Assembly: GCF_012927405.1 (NCBI RefSeq)
Contig: NZ_JABBGM010000002.1
Location: 310,001 to 374,000 of the forward strand
Direction of reading: 5' to 3'
DNA: 64,000 nucleotides
Source: Novosphingobium olei
Lineage (GTDB): Bacteria; Pseudomonadota; Alphaproteobacteria; Sphingomonadales; Sphingomonadaceae
Positions 1 through 9,940 of this stretch are shown here, piece after piece. The position numbers were made by a program, and so were the translations under genes. Every line of letters starts with the position of its first letter. Positions within the stretch are counted from its first letter, which is position 1. Under the pieces are notes generated by a model. That model was not told the DNA's origin. It was given only the letters and a program-made list of their open reading frames with translations, and searched no databases.

Positions 1-15
1 GACTTCGATGGACAT
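1..15 (-). CDS. sucB: Start of dihydrolipoamide succinyltransferase (2-oxoglutarate dehydrogenase E2), partial
   Basis: Only the first five codons, reading MSIEV, lie in the window; the rest is beyond the left edge. The ATG is preceded by AAGGA about ten bases upstream in the 56-bp gap after sucA. In most alphaproteobacteria the E2 gene follows the E1 gene directly, and E2 proteins often begin with a short M-S-x-E-V-type sequence before the lipoyl domain. The identity is therefore inferred from position and five residues only. Confidence 0.55.
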
Positions 16-71
16 GACTTGCGTTTCCTTGGGGAGAATTCTTCTGATGGATCAAGCGAGCGCGGCGCGGC

Positions 72-2915
72 TCAGCCCTTCTGCTTGCGGCGGATTTCGC
101 CACGCACCGAAAGCGAAAGCGCATCGGCCACCAGCGCGGCCTGCTCGGCGGCGTGCCGCTTGGCGAGGCCGGTCGCGGGCGAGGCCGAAGCCGAACGACC
201 GGCATAGCGGGCGCGCGCGACCTTGGCCTTGGCGGCCTTGAGCGATTCCTCGATCAGCGGCTCGACGAAGAACCACGAACCGTTGTTCTTGGGCTCTTCC
301 TGGCACCACACCACTTCTTCCAGGTTGGGCATGCGCGAAAAACGCAGCGCAAGCGGTTCGCCGGGGAAGGGGTAGAGCTGTTCGAGGCGGATGATCTGCA
401 CGTCCTTGGCTTCCGCCGCATCGCGCGCCTCGATCAGGTCGTAGGCGACCTTGCCCGAACACAGGACCACCTTGCGCGTCTCCTTGTCCGCCGCACCATT
501 GGTGTCGGACAGGATGCGCATGAAGTGGCCTTCGCCGATAAAGTCCTCGCGCACCGACTTCGCCAGCGGGTGGCGCAGCAGGCTCTTGGGCGTCATGATG
601 ATCAGCGGCTTGCGGAACGGGCGGTGCATCTGCCGGCGCAGCACGTGGAAGTAGTTGGCCGGCGTGGTGATGTTGCACACCTGCATGTTGTCTTCGGCGC
701 AGAGCTGGAGGTAGCGTTCCAGGCGGGCCGACGAGTGCTCCGGACCCTGGCCTTCGTACCCGTGCGGCAGCAGCATGACGAGCCCGTTGGCACGCAGCCA
801 CTTCGATTCCGAAGAGGCGATGTACTGGTCGATCATGATCTGCGCGCCGTTGGCGAAGTCGCCGAACTGCGCTTCCCACAGCACCAGCGTCTTGGGGTCG
901 GCGCTGGCGTAGCCGTATTCGAAGCCGAGCACGCCGTATTCCGACAGCGGGCTGTCATGCACCTCGAAGCGGCCGTGCGGCAGCGTGGCGAGCGGCACGT
1001 ACTTGTGCTCGTCGGTCTGGTCGACCCACACCGAATGGCGCTGGCTGAACGTGCCGCGGCCCGAATCCTGGCCAGACAGGCGCACGTTGAACCCTTCGGT
1101 CACCAGGCTGCCATAGGCCAGCGCCTCGCCCGTCGCCCAGTCGAAGCCCACGCCGCTGGTGAACATCTCGCGCTTGGCGTCGATCACGCGGCCCAGCGTC
1201 TTGTGGATGGTCAGGCCTTCGGGAACGGTGGTCAGCACGCGGCCCAGGCTGTCGAACAGCTTGGCGTCGATGCCGGTCGAAACGTTGCGGCGCGCGGTCA
1301 CCGGGTCGGCGGGCTTGTTCAGCCCCGACCAGCGGCCGCCGAACCAGTCGGCCTCGTTCGCCTTGTAGCTCTTGGCCGCCTCGAACTCGGTCTCGAGCGT
1401 GGCGGTGAAGTGGTCCTCGATCTCGCCCTTGGTGGCGCCATCGATCACCCCTTGTGCGATCAGCCGCTCCGCATAGAGCGCCGAAACCGCCGGATGCTGG
1501 CGGATCTTGGCGTACATCAGCGGCTGGGTGAAGCCCGGCTCGTCGCCCTCGTTGTGGCCGAACCGGCGGTAGCACCACATGTCGACCACGATGTCGCGGC
1601 CGAACTTCTGGCGATAGTCGATGGCCAGCTTGCAGGCGAAGGTCACCGCTTCGGGATCGTCGCCGTTCACGTGGATGATCGGCGCCTGCACGCCCTTGGC
1701 CACGTCCGAGGGATAGGGCGAGCCGCGGCTGAACTGCGGGCTGGTGGTGAAGCCGATCTGGTTGTTGATGACGAAGTGCAGGCACCCGCCGGTGTTGTAG
1801 CCCTTCACGCCCGAAAAGCCGAAGCATTCCCAGACGATGCCTTGGCCCGCAAACGCCGCGTCGCCGTGGATCAGCACGGGCAGCACCTGCTTGTGCTTGC
1901 CTTCGCCCAGGTCGTCGCGGAAAGCCTGCTGCGCGCGGGCCTTGCCCAGCACCACCGGGTCCACCGTTTCGAGGTGGCTGGGGTTGGGCTGCAGGCTCAT
2001 GTGAACCTTGATCCCGTCGAACTCGCGGTCGGTGGAGGTGCCCAGGTGGTACTTCACGTCACCCGAACCGCCGACGTCCTCGGGGTTGGCGGTGCCGCCC
2101 GAGAATTCGTGGAAGATCACGCGGTAGGGCTTGGCCAGCACGTTGGCGAGCACGTTCAGGCGGCCGCGGTGCGCCATGCCGTAGATGATCTCGCGCACGC
2201 CCAGCTGGCCGCCGTACTTGATCACGGCTTCCAGCGCCGGGATCATCGATTCACCGCCGTCGAGGCCGAACCGCTTGGTGCCGACGTACTTCTTGCCGAG
2301 GAACTTCTCGTACTGTTCGCCGCGCACCACGGCGGCCAGGATCGCCTTCTTGCCGTTGGGGGTGAAGTCGATCGACTTGTCGCCGCCTTCGATGCGGTCC
2401 TGGATGAAGCGGCGCTCCTCCACGTCGGCGATGTGCATGTATTCGAAACCGACCTTGCCGCAGTAGTTCTTGCGCAGGATCGCTTCGACTTCGCGAATGG
2501 TCGCCCATTCCAGCCCGAGCACGCCGCCCATGAACACCTTGCGGTCAAGGTCGGCGGGCAGGAAGCCGTGGAACGCCAGCGAAAGGTCGGCGGGAAGGTC
2601 CTGGCGGGCAAGGCCCAGCGGGTCGAGATCGGCGGCAAGGTGGCCGCGCACGCGATAGGTGCGCACCAGCAGCATCGCGCGGATCGAATCGTTCGCGGCC
2701 TTTTCCAGCGCGGCTTCGTCCAGCGCGGGCGCGGCGCCGCCCTTCTTGGCGGCCTTGGCGATTTCGAGCTTGAGCGCCATCGGGTCGAGCGCCTGGGTCA
2801 GGTCGTCGCCGGCGGCGGCATCCATGATCGGCCAGCGCTTCGAAGCCCACGAAGGGCCGGCTTGCGGACCTTCCTGGAAGGGATCGACGTCGAACTCGTG
2901 AACTTCCTGACCCAT
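72..2915 (-). CDS. sucA: 2-oxoglutarate dehydrogenase E1 component
   Basis: This 947-residue protein is the thiamine-diphosphate-dependent E1 subunit that decarboxylates 2-oxoglutarate and passes the succinyl group to the lipoyl arm of E2 in the TCA cycle. The length matches the family. Visible landmarks are MAHRGRLNVLANV, the ThDP/Mg motif running from HGDAAFAGQG (about residue 349) to NNQIGFTT, GHNEGDEP, and the transketolase-like pyrimidine half with FSQRHSVW and LLPHGYEGQGPEHSSARLER. The ATG at 2915 has AGGAG seven bases upstream. It lies downstream of mdh on the same strand with 302 bp between, and sucB follows. The sucCD genes often found between mdh and sucA are not here. Confidence 0.97.
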   Translation of the reverse strand: MGQEVHEFDVDPFQEGPQAGPSWASKRWPIMDAAAGDDLTQALDPMALKLEIAKAAKKGGAAPALDEAALEKAANDSIRAMLLVRTYRVRGHLAADLDPLGLARQDLPADLSLAFHGFLPADLDRKVFMGGVLGLEWATIREVEAILRKNYCGKVGFEYMHIADVEERRFIQDRIEGGDKSIDFTPNGKKAILAAVVRGEQYEKFLGKKYVGTKRFGLDGGESMIPALEAVIKYGGQLGVREIIYGMAHRGRLNVLANVLAKPYRVIFHEFSGGTANPEDVGGSGDVKYHLGTSTDREFDGIKVHMSLQPNPSHLETVDPVVLGKARAQQAFRDDLGEGKHKQVLPVLIHGDAAFAGQGIVWECFGFSGVKGYNTGGCLHFVINNQIGFTTSPQFSRGSPYPSDVAKGVQAPIIHVNGDDPEAVTFACKLAIDYRQKFGRDIVVDMWCYRRFGHNEGDEPGFTQPLMYAKIRQHPAVSALYAERLIAQGVIDGATKGEIEDHFTATLETEFEAAKSYKANEADWFGGRWSGLNKPADPVTARRNVSTGIDAKLFDSLGRVLTTVPEGLTIHKTLGRVIDAKREMFTSGVGFDWATGEALAYGSLVTEGFNVRLSGQDSGRGTFSQRHSVWVDQTDEHKYVPLATLPHGRFEVHDSPLSEYGVLGFEYGYASADPKTLVLWEAQFGDFANGAQIMIDQYIASSESKWLRANGLVMLLPHGYEGQGPEHSSARLERYLQLCAEDNMQVCNITTPANYFHVLRRQMHRPFRKPLIIMTPKSLLRHPLAKSVREDFIGEGHFMRILSDTNGAADKETRKVVLCSGKVAYDLIEARDAAEAKDVQIIRLEQLYPFPGEPLALRFSRMPNLEEVVWCQEEPKNNGSWFFVEPLIEESLKAAKAKVARARYAGRSASASPATGLAKRHAAEQAALVADALSLSVRGEIRRKQKG

Positions 2916-3217
2916 CTGTCACTCCTGGTGCCCCCGGGGAGGGTGGGGCTTCGGATCTTGCGCGGTGCGCAAGGGCTGCGCGCCGCACGAGGTACTTTCC
3001 TGCGGGCGAAGCGTTCCGCCCTATTTTCGTCAACCATTCGCCCCGGTGCGAACACGCGCCATAGGGCTTTGGTGCAAAGGCCTGCCGAGCGGGCCTCTAT
3101 GTAGTATGCCGGAGCGGGGATTACCTGCCGGGCCGGCCGGAAATACGACTGCGCGCCTGTACGACGGCGCGCCGGGGAGCGGGCGATGTGCCCTGCCGCC
3201 CCGGCGCACCCGCCGGA
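2916..3217. other. Intergenic region between mdh and sucA
   Basis: These 302 bases hold no convincing gene; the short open frames on both strands lack ribosome binding sites and recognisable protein. The stretch presumably carries the sucA promoter and the 3' end of the mdh transcript. I see no clear rho-independent terminator. Confidence 0.5.
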
Positions 3218-4291
<1,074 letters not shown>

Positions 4292-4428
4292 CTAGGCCCG
4301 CTCGCACGCGAAAGCAACCCGCAAAAATCCCTGATTTCCGGGTTTTTTCGATAACAGTTCGCAATAGCAACAAGCGGCCTGCGACCAAAGTCGAAGCCGG
4401 CCGGGGGAAGCTGCGGCGAAGCTTGCGC

Positions 4429-4758
4429 TCAGCGCGCCCGGGCCAGCTTGCGCGATGCTTCGCGCGCCATGCGGCGGTCCAGCGCGCGGCACACCTCGAT
4501 CCACCACACCACGCCTTCGGCATCGCCCGTCGCCTTGGCGATCTCGGCGGCTTCGCATGCCCGCTCGGCGGCGCAAATCCCGTGTGCGGCGAACAGACGC
4601 AGGGCGGCGGCCAGCACCCCGTCGGCATCGAACAGCGCGCCGTCCTGCTGCGGGGCGTTGTCGTTGACCGCGCGTTCGATGGCGCGGCGGCGCGGGTTGC
4701 GGCTGGGACGGACGAGGCAGGGCGAGATCATCCCGTAGCGGGGGGCAAAGCGCAGCAT
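4429..4758 (-). CDS. Small hypothetical protein
   Basis: The 109-residue product has a basic N-terminal part (RPSRNPRRRAIERAVND) and an alanine-rich helical part with AALRLFAAHGICAAERACEAAEI followed by VVWWIEVCRALDRRMAREA. No signal peptide or membrane segment is visible and I do not recognise the family. The ATG at 4758 is chosen because GGAG lies eight bases upstream; the frame is open further upstream to 4950. It sits between a SleB-like hydrolase and mdh, all on the minus strand. Coding is supported by the binding site and normal amino-acid composition. Confidence 0.6.
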   Translation of the reverse strand: MLRFAPRYGMISPCLVRPSRNPRRRAIERAVNDNAPQQDGALFDADGVLAAALRLFAAHGICAAERACEAAEIAKATGDAEGVVWWIEVCRALDRRMAREASRKLARAR

Positions 4759-4925
4759 CGAACGGTCTCCAACCTTCATCGCCGACCCGCTTGCGCAGGC
4801 AACGGCGTCTTCCTTGCCGCTGCTGTTAGCCCCGGCCGCATGAACACTCGGTTGGCCCTCACGGTAAAGGAAGCGATAACCTCTCGTCTCGCCCTTCACG
4901 CACGACGAAGCGTGTCGGCCGGCGA

Positions 4926-6197
4926 TCACGCGCCCGGCTTGGCGATCCACTTGCCCGCGTTTTCATAGGCCGGATTGACCGCGCCGCCCTGCGGCAGGTC
5001 GTTGCCCTTGTACACCGCATCGCCGCCGCGCTGCTCCACCTCGGGAGCATAGGCCGGGGCGCTTGCGTGCGGCAGTGGCTGCTGGCCGAACGATGCCGTG
5101 GCCGCCACCGGCGCGGGAGTTGCCGCCTGCTGGCGCAGCGCGGCCAGCCGCCCTTCCTCGAACGCGCGCTCCAGCGCCACCGGATCGGCGATGTCTGCGC
5201 TGGTCGGCGCCCAGGTGCGCGGATGCGGGGCCGCCACCGGCTCGCCGCCGGTATAGACCGCGCTGAATGCCCGCGCCTGCCCGGCGCCGCCCGCCCAGCG
5301 ATAGAAGCGGTGTGCCCCGATCGCGCCGATGAAGGTCAGCTTGTCCGCCCACGAAGGGTGCACCGCCCAGGTGTGGTAATGCGTGGCGAGGCCCACCGGG
5401 GCATAGACGTAGCCGGCCAGTGCATCGGCCGCCACGCGTCGCGCGCGGTCCCAGAACTGCGCCACCGGCTTTCTGGCCAGCGATCCGTCGCAGGCGAAGC
5501 TGAACTGGCAGCCGGGCCGTTCCGAACCCTGGTAGACCACGCCGCACACCGTCTTGGGGAAGGCAGGGTGCGCCACGCGGTTCAGGATCACCTGCGCCAC
5601 CGCGCGCTGCCCGCCGTCCGGTTCGCTCGCCGCCTCGTAATAGATCGCCGCGGTCAGGCACTGCTGCGCGCGCCAGCGGTCCTCGCTGGTCCCTTGCGCA
5701 AACACCGGGCGCCCTGCCGGACCGATGCGCGGCGCGTCCTCGTCGTCGCGCCGCGCGGACCAGGCCGCCTCGGCGCTGTCGGGCGAAAGCAGCCCCGAAT
5801 CCTCGGGCGCGACATAGTAGAAGGCAGAGCCGGGAAAGCTCTCGCCCGGCTGCTCGAAAGGCTGCAGGGCGCCGCCTTGCGCCGCCGCGCGCTGCACGCC
5901 GCGCGGATCGCCCCAGCCGACGCTGCCCAGCACCGCCGCGCCCAGCCCGATCGCCGCGATCCCGGCCAGCCGCTGGCGCAGCATCGAAGGCCGCCGCAGC
6001 GCGCGCCGCACCGAAATCATGTCCTTCTGCCGGATGCGCGCGGCAAAGTCGCGCGGCCGCAGCTCGGTCGGCAGCGCGATCGCCAGTGCGATCGACCGTG
6101 GCTCAGCCTTCGGCCCCTCGGCCGCGGACGCGCGCCCGCTCTCCGCCGCCAGCGGGCTCGGCAGGATCACCGGTCGATAGGCAATCGTCAGGGGCAA
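4926..6197 (-). CDS. Cell wall hydrolase, SleB family
   Basis: The 423-residue protein has a cytoplasmic N-terminal stretch, one membrane segment (about residues 77-95, LAGIAAIGLGAAVLGSVGW) and a SleB/hydrolase_2 domain at about 170-300. That domain shows CLTAAIYYEAASEPDGGQ, VAQVILNRVAHPAFP, VCGVVYQGS and CQFSFACDG, and ATHYHTWAVHPSWADKL further on. SleB homologues cleave peptidoglycan; in non-sporulating sphingomonads the family probably acts in wall remodelling. The Glu in YYEAASEP is the expected catalytic residue. The C-terminal 120 residues are low complexity. The start at 6197 is a TTG without a strong binding site; an internal ATG at 6020 is an alternative. Confidence 0.85.
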   Translation of the reverse strand: MPLTIAYRPVILPSPLAAESGRASAAEGPKAEPRSIALAIALPTELRPRDFAARIRQKDMISVRRALRRPSMLRQRLAGIAAIGLGAAVLGSVGWGDPRGVQRAAAQGGALQPFEQPGESFPGSAFYYVAPEDSGLLSPDSAEAAWSARRDDEDAPRIGPAGRPVFAQGTSEDRWRAQQCLTAAIYYEAASEPDGGQRAVAQVILNRVAHPAFPKTVCGVVYQGSERPGCQFSFACDGSLARKPVAQFWDRARRVAADALAGYVYAPVGLATHYHTWAVHPSWADKLTFIGAIGAHRFYRWAGGAGQARAFSAVYTGGEPVAAPHPRTWAPTSADIADPVALERAFEEGRLAALRQQAATPAPVAATASFGQQPLPHASAPAYAPEVEQRGGDAVYKGNDLPQGGAVNPAYENAGKWIAKPGA

Positions 6198-6445
6198 GGG
6201 GCGTTGGTCATGGCTAGGGCAGAATAGCTAGGGCAGAATGGTCAGGGTACCGCCAAGGATCTCCGGGCTCGTCGCGCTCCATAACGCAAGCGTGCGCGTC
6301 TGGCTGCATCGCCAGGTCACGCTGTCCCGATACGGCACGCTTGCTTGCCGCCGGGTTAAGGCAATGCGTCCAAGGCAGCGCGTCGTGCCCAGTGTCGGCT
6401 CTCAGCGCATCGACCGCCGACGTCGCCCTCACGCCGACAGGGGCA

Positions 6446-7549
6446 TCAGCTCTCTTTGGCGGGGGCCAACAGATCGGGCACGGTCAGTTCGACCACCAGC
6501 CCTTCGGGGTGCCAGTTGCGTTCGATCCTGCCACCGATCGACCGGACCAGCCGGTCGGTCATCTGGCTGCCGAATCCCAGGCCTGCGGGGGAAGAGAGGA
6601 TTTCCGGGCCGCCGCGCTCGGTCCACACGAACTGCAGCGCATCTTCACCGCGCTCCCAAGAAACCACCACGTTGCCTTCGCGCAGCTTCAACCCGCCGTA
6701 CTTGACCGAATTGGTCGCAAGCTCGTGCAGCACCAGCGCAAAGACCGAAATCAGCTGCTGCGCGATCACCGTGCGCGGTCCGTCGATCTGGCAGCGCTCG
6801 CCATAAGGAAGCAGCACCGACCTCACCAGGGTTTCCAGATCGACGCTGCCCAGCGCGCTCGGGTCGATCGGCTCCTCGGCGAACGCGGCATCGCTCGCCC
6901 GTCCAAGCGCCGCCAGCTTCTCGCGCAGGATCGTCGTGGCAGACTTCGGGTCGCCGCTCAGATCGGCCTGTCGTTCGGCCAGCTGGATAAGGCCCGCAAA
7001 CACCGAAAACACGTTCTTGATGCGGTGCTGCATCTCGCGCGCCAGCAGCTTGTCGCGGGTGGCCGCTTCCTCCAGCCCGCGTTCCAGCCGGTTCTGCGCG
7101 GTCGTATCGCGCGATACGCACATGATCGAGATCACCCGCCCTTCGCTGTCGGACAGCGGGGTCAGCAGATTGTCCCAGTGGACCGCGCCGACGCCGGTTT
7201 CGCTGCGGCCCAGGAAGCGCGCGTTCTCTCCCTGCGCGGCCCGGCGCAGCGCTTCTTCGCCAAGCGGGCGCACGTCCTCGGGCAGCAGGCCAAGCCAGGG
7301 CATGCCGAACCCGTTCGCGGGGGAAACGCCCAGCGCGTCGCACCCGGCGCGGTTCATGTGCATCACGCGGCCGTCGGGGGACAGGAACTTCACGCAATCG
7401 GGCGTTGCATCGAGCGCGTCCCGCCTCAGGTCGGCCTCGAGCGGCGGCTGGTCCTGTCGCTCGCTGCCAGCGCCTCCACCAGGGTGCACGGAACTGCTCG
7501 CGAATTGCGAAAAGACGGGCTCGCCCCCGCTGGCGCCTCCACCTTCCAT
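6446..7549 (-). CDS. PAS-domain HWE-family sensor histidine kinase
   Basis: The 367-residue protein is predicted to be a soluble sensor kinase. A PAS domain spans about residues 38-155 (LDATPDCVKFLSPDGRV, SIMCVSRDTTAQ), followed by a phosphoacceptor region REMQHRIKNVFSV with His175, and a HATPase with HELATNSVKYGGL and the W-x-E signature FVWTERGGPE that defines the HWE family. No membrane segment is seen, so it probably senses a cytoplasmic cue such as light or redox. HWE kinases in alphaproteobacteria often feed the general stress response, but no partner regulator is adjacent. ATG 7549 is chosen over 7588 because GGGGAG precedes it. Confidence 0.9.
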   Translation of the reverse strand: MEGGGASGGEPVFSQFASSSVHPGGGAGSERQDQPPLEADLRRDALDATPDCVKFLSPDGRVMHMNRAGCDALGVSPANGFGMPWLGLLPEDVRPLGEEALRRAAQGENARFLGRSETGVGAVHWDNLLTPLSDSEGRVISIMCVSRDTTAQNRLERGLEEAATRDKLLAREMQHRIKNVFSVFAGLIQLAERQADLSGDPKSATTILREKLAALGRASDAAFAEEPIDPSALGSVDLETLVRSVLLPYGERCQIDGPRTVIAQQLISVFALVLHELATNSVKYGGLKLREGNVVVSWERGEDALQFVWTERGGPEILSSPAGLGFGSQMTDRLVRSIGGRIERNWHPEGLVVELTVPDLLAPAKES

Positions 7550-7718
7550 GCGACTCGCTCCCCACAGCAAGGCAAACGTTCGTATCATCGCGCCGTTGTA
7601 CGCTCAACAAACAGCGCCGCGCTCGACGGCCGCAGACGGTGCGAGCCGCCCTCCATCGGCGTTTTCCCTTCCTCTTGCCCGCAGGGGCAAAGCCCGCTAC
7701 CGGCGCCACCGACGCCAT

Positions 7719-7893
7719 CGGTGCCCCGGAGACGGGGCTAAGAGGGAATTCGCGACGCCTTGTCTGCACAAGGTGGACCGAAGCTGCCCCCGCAACTGTG
7801 TCCGGCGAGCGATCCGTCCCTGTGCCACTGGCTCTTGCCGGGAAGGCGGGCGGATATCGCGATGACCCGGACGAGCCAGGAAACCTGCCGGTG
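7719..7893 (+). promoter_or_regulatory. Cobalamin (B12) riboswitch
   Basis: The conserved blocks of the adenosylcobalamin riboswitch occur in order: CGGTGCCCC, the AAGAGGGAA core (7740-7748), GCTGCCCCCGCAACTGT (about 7783-7799) and the 3' block GAGCCAGGAAACCTGCC (about 7873-7889). The element lies 125 bases upstream of btuB on the same strand. It is expected to shut off the btuBFCD operon when cobalamin is plentiful. The bases between its end and the btuB start are GC-rich and could hold the expression platform; I did not fold them. Confidence 0.93.
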
Positions 7894-8017
7894 TGCGGTC
7901 GTTCCGCGGCCGGGCGGGGTGTACCGGGCGCATGCGAGGAACCGGCGCGCCATTTGGCCCCGCACCGGTCCCCGCCATGGACGGCAATCGTGTCGTTCAT
8001 GGGCCGGGGGAAATATC

Positions 8018-9940
8018 ATGCGTTCGTCGTTCATCGCCCTCTCGTGCGCGCTCGCGCTCACTGCGCAGGTTGCCCGCGCCGAAGAGGAAGCGGCACCCAT
8101 CACCGTTCCCATCACTGTCTTGGCCACCGGCAGCGAAACCGCCATCGACCAGACCGGCCAGGCCATTGGCGTTCTTACGGCCGAAGACCTGCAGCGGCTT
8201 CAGGGCCCCGATCTGGTCCGCGTGGTCGAACACCTGCCCGGCGTCGCCTTCGCCCGCACCGGCGGCCCCGGCAGCCAGACCAGCCTGTTCGTGCGCGGCG
8301 CCAATTCCGAACACGTCCTCGTCCTCGTCGATGGCGTGCGCCTGAACGACGTGTCCTCGCCCAAGGGCGCCAACGATTTCGCCACTCTGCAAACGGGCGG
8401 CCTCGGCTCGGTCGAGCTGCTGCGCGGGTCGAACTCGGTGATCTGGGGCTCCGAAGCGATCGGCGGCGTGCTTGCCGTCACCTCGCGCGAACTGAACGGC
8501 GTCGAAGCCAATGCCGAAGGCGGTACCCACGCCAGCTTTTCGGGCAACGCCGTCGCCGGCATCTCGAACGCGCGCGGCGCGCTGACGCTCAACGGCGGGT
8601 ATGACCGCACCGACGGCGTCTCCGCCGCGCGCAGCGGGACCGAGGCCGAGGGCTACGAACAGTGGCGCGTGGGCGGCACCGGCCGCTTCGAAGTGGTCCC
8701 CGGGCTCAGCGTCGTCGCCACCGCGCGCTATGCCCGCAGCCACAGCGACATGGACGGCTATGCCCCGCCGCTCTACACCTTCGGCGATACGCTGGAATAC
8801 CAGATCACCCGCCAGTTCACCGCGCGCGGCGGCCTGCGCTACCGTTCGACCTTGCTCGATCTCGATGCTGGCTATGCCTTTTCCGACACCCGCCGCGATA
8901 CCTACGATGGCGGGGCGGGCGATATCCTCGAATACGGCTATGCCGGCCGCAGCCAGCGCGCCGAGCTGACCGGCCGCCTGCGCCTGCCCGAACACTTCGC
9001 GCTCGATTTCGGCGCGGACAGCGAACGCCAGACCCTGCCGCGCGAAGGGTCCGCCAGCCCGCGCAGCCGCCTCAACTCGGTCCACGCCCTGCTCGGCTGG
9101 TACGGCGACCGGGCGGAACTCGCCGCCGGCCTGCGCTACGACGATCACAACCAGTACGGCGATGCCTGGACCTTCGGCGCCAACGCCAGCGTCCGTCTGG
9201 CGGCGAACCTGCGCCTGCGCGCCAGCTATGGCGAAGGCTTCCGCGCGCCGACGCTGTTCGAACTCTACGATCCCACTTACGGCAACGTTGCCTACCAGTC
9301 GCTCGGCATCGATCCGCTGCGCCCCGAACGCAGCCGCAGCTACGACGCCGGCCTCGAATGGGGCAGCCGCGATCGTGTCTTCGCCGCGATCAGTGTTTTC
9401 CGGCGTGACACGCGCAACCTGATCGAATTCTTCTCGTGCTATGGCGTGTCCACGCCCGCGTGCGACGCGGCGAACATCGCGGGGTTCGGCTTTGGCGGCA
9501 TCTATTACAACGCAAGCCGCGCCCGTGCCGAAGGCGTCGAGCTTGAATGGTCGGCCAAGCCCTCGGCCAACCTTGCCGTGGGCATGAACGCCACCTTCCT
9601 GCGCGCCCGCGATCGCAGCAAGGGCACGTTCACTTACGACAAGGACCTGCCGCGCCGGCCGTTCGCCACGGTCACCGGCTCGATCGACTGGAAGACCCCG
9701 CTCACAGGCCTGTCGCTGGGCGCCGACTTGCGCTTCCGTTCGGAAAGCTTCAACGATCGCGCCAATGCGACGAAGCTTGAAGGCGGCATGATCACCGACC
9801 TGCGCGCCTCCTACGCGATCCTGCCCAGCCTCGAACTCTATGGCCGGGTGGAAAACCTGTTCGATGCCTATGTCCCCACCGTGGCCGATTACAACACCTG
9901 GGGCCGCGCCGCGTTCGCGGGCGTGCGGGTGCGCTATTAA
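8018..9940 (+). CDS. btuB: TonB-dependent vitamin B12 receptor
   Basis: The 640-residue outer-membrane receptor imports cobalamin using TonB energy. A signal peptide (about residues 1-21, cut after VARA) is followed by a TonB-box-like ITVLATGSET, a plug domain with LVRVVEHLPGVAFARTGGPG, SLFVRGANSEHVLVLVDGVR and SVELLRGSNSVIWGSEAIGG, and a beta barrel ending in AFAGVRVRY with a terminal aromatic residue. The ATG at 8018 is preceded by a purine-rich GGGGGAAA. The reading frame is open for 258 bases before it, but that part is the riboswitch leader. The B12 riboswitch upstream and btuFCD downstream support the substrate. Confidence 0.94.
   Translation: MRSSFIALSCALALTAQVARAEEEAAPITVPITVLATGSETAIDQTGQAIGVLTAEDLQRLQGPDLVRVVEHLPGVAFARTGGPGSQTSLFVRGANSEHVLVLVDGVRLNDVSSPKGANDFATLQTGGLGSVELLRGSNSVIWGSEAIGGVLAVTSRELNGVEANAEGGTHASFSGNAVAGISNARGALTLNGGYDRTDGVSAARSGTEAEGYEQWRVGGTGRFEVVPGLSVVATARYARSHSDMDGYAPPLYTFGDTLEYQITRQFTARGGLRYRSTLLDLDAGYAFSDTRRDTYDGGAGDILEYGYAGRSQRAELTGRLRLPEHFALDFGADSERQTLPREGSASPRSRLNSVHALLGWYGDRAELAAGLRYDDHNQYGDAWTFGANASVRLAANLRLRASYGEGFRAPTLFELYDPTYGNVAYQSLGIDPLRPERSRSYDAGLEWGSRDRVFAAISVFRRDTRNLIEFFSCYGVSTPACDAANIAGFGFGGIYYNASRARAEGVELEWSAKPSANLAVGMNATFLRARDRSKGTFTYDKDLPRRPFATVTGSIDWKTPLTGLSLGADLRFRSESFNDRANATKLEGGMITDLRASYAILPSLELYGRVENLFDAYVPTVADYNTWGRAAFAGVRVRY

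Noticed and set aside
153..3104. A 983-residue plus-strand frame opposite sucA
   Set aside because: It is antisense to an unmistakable E1 gene, and its protein is a low-complexity His/Arg/Val-rich shadow.
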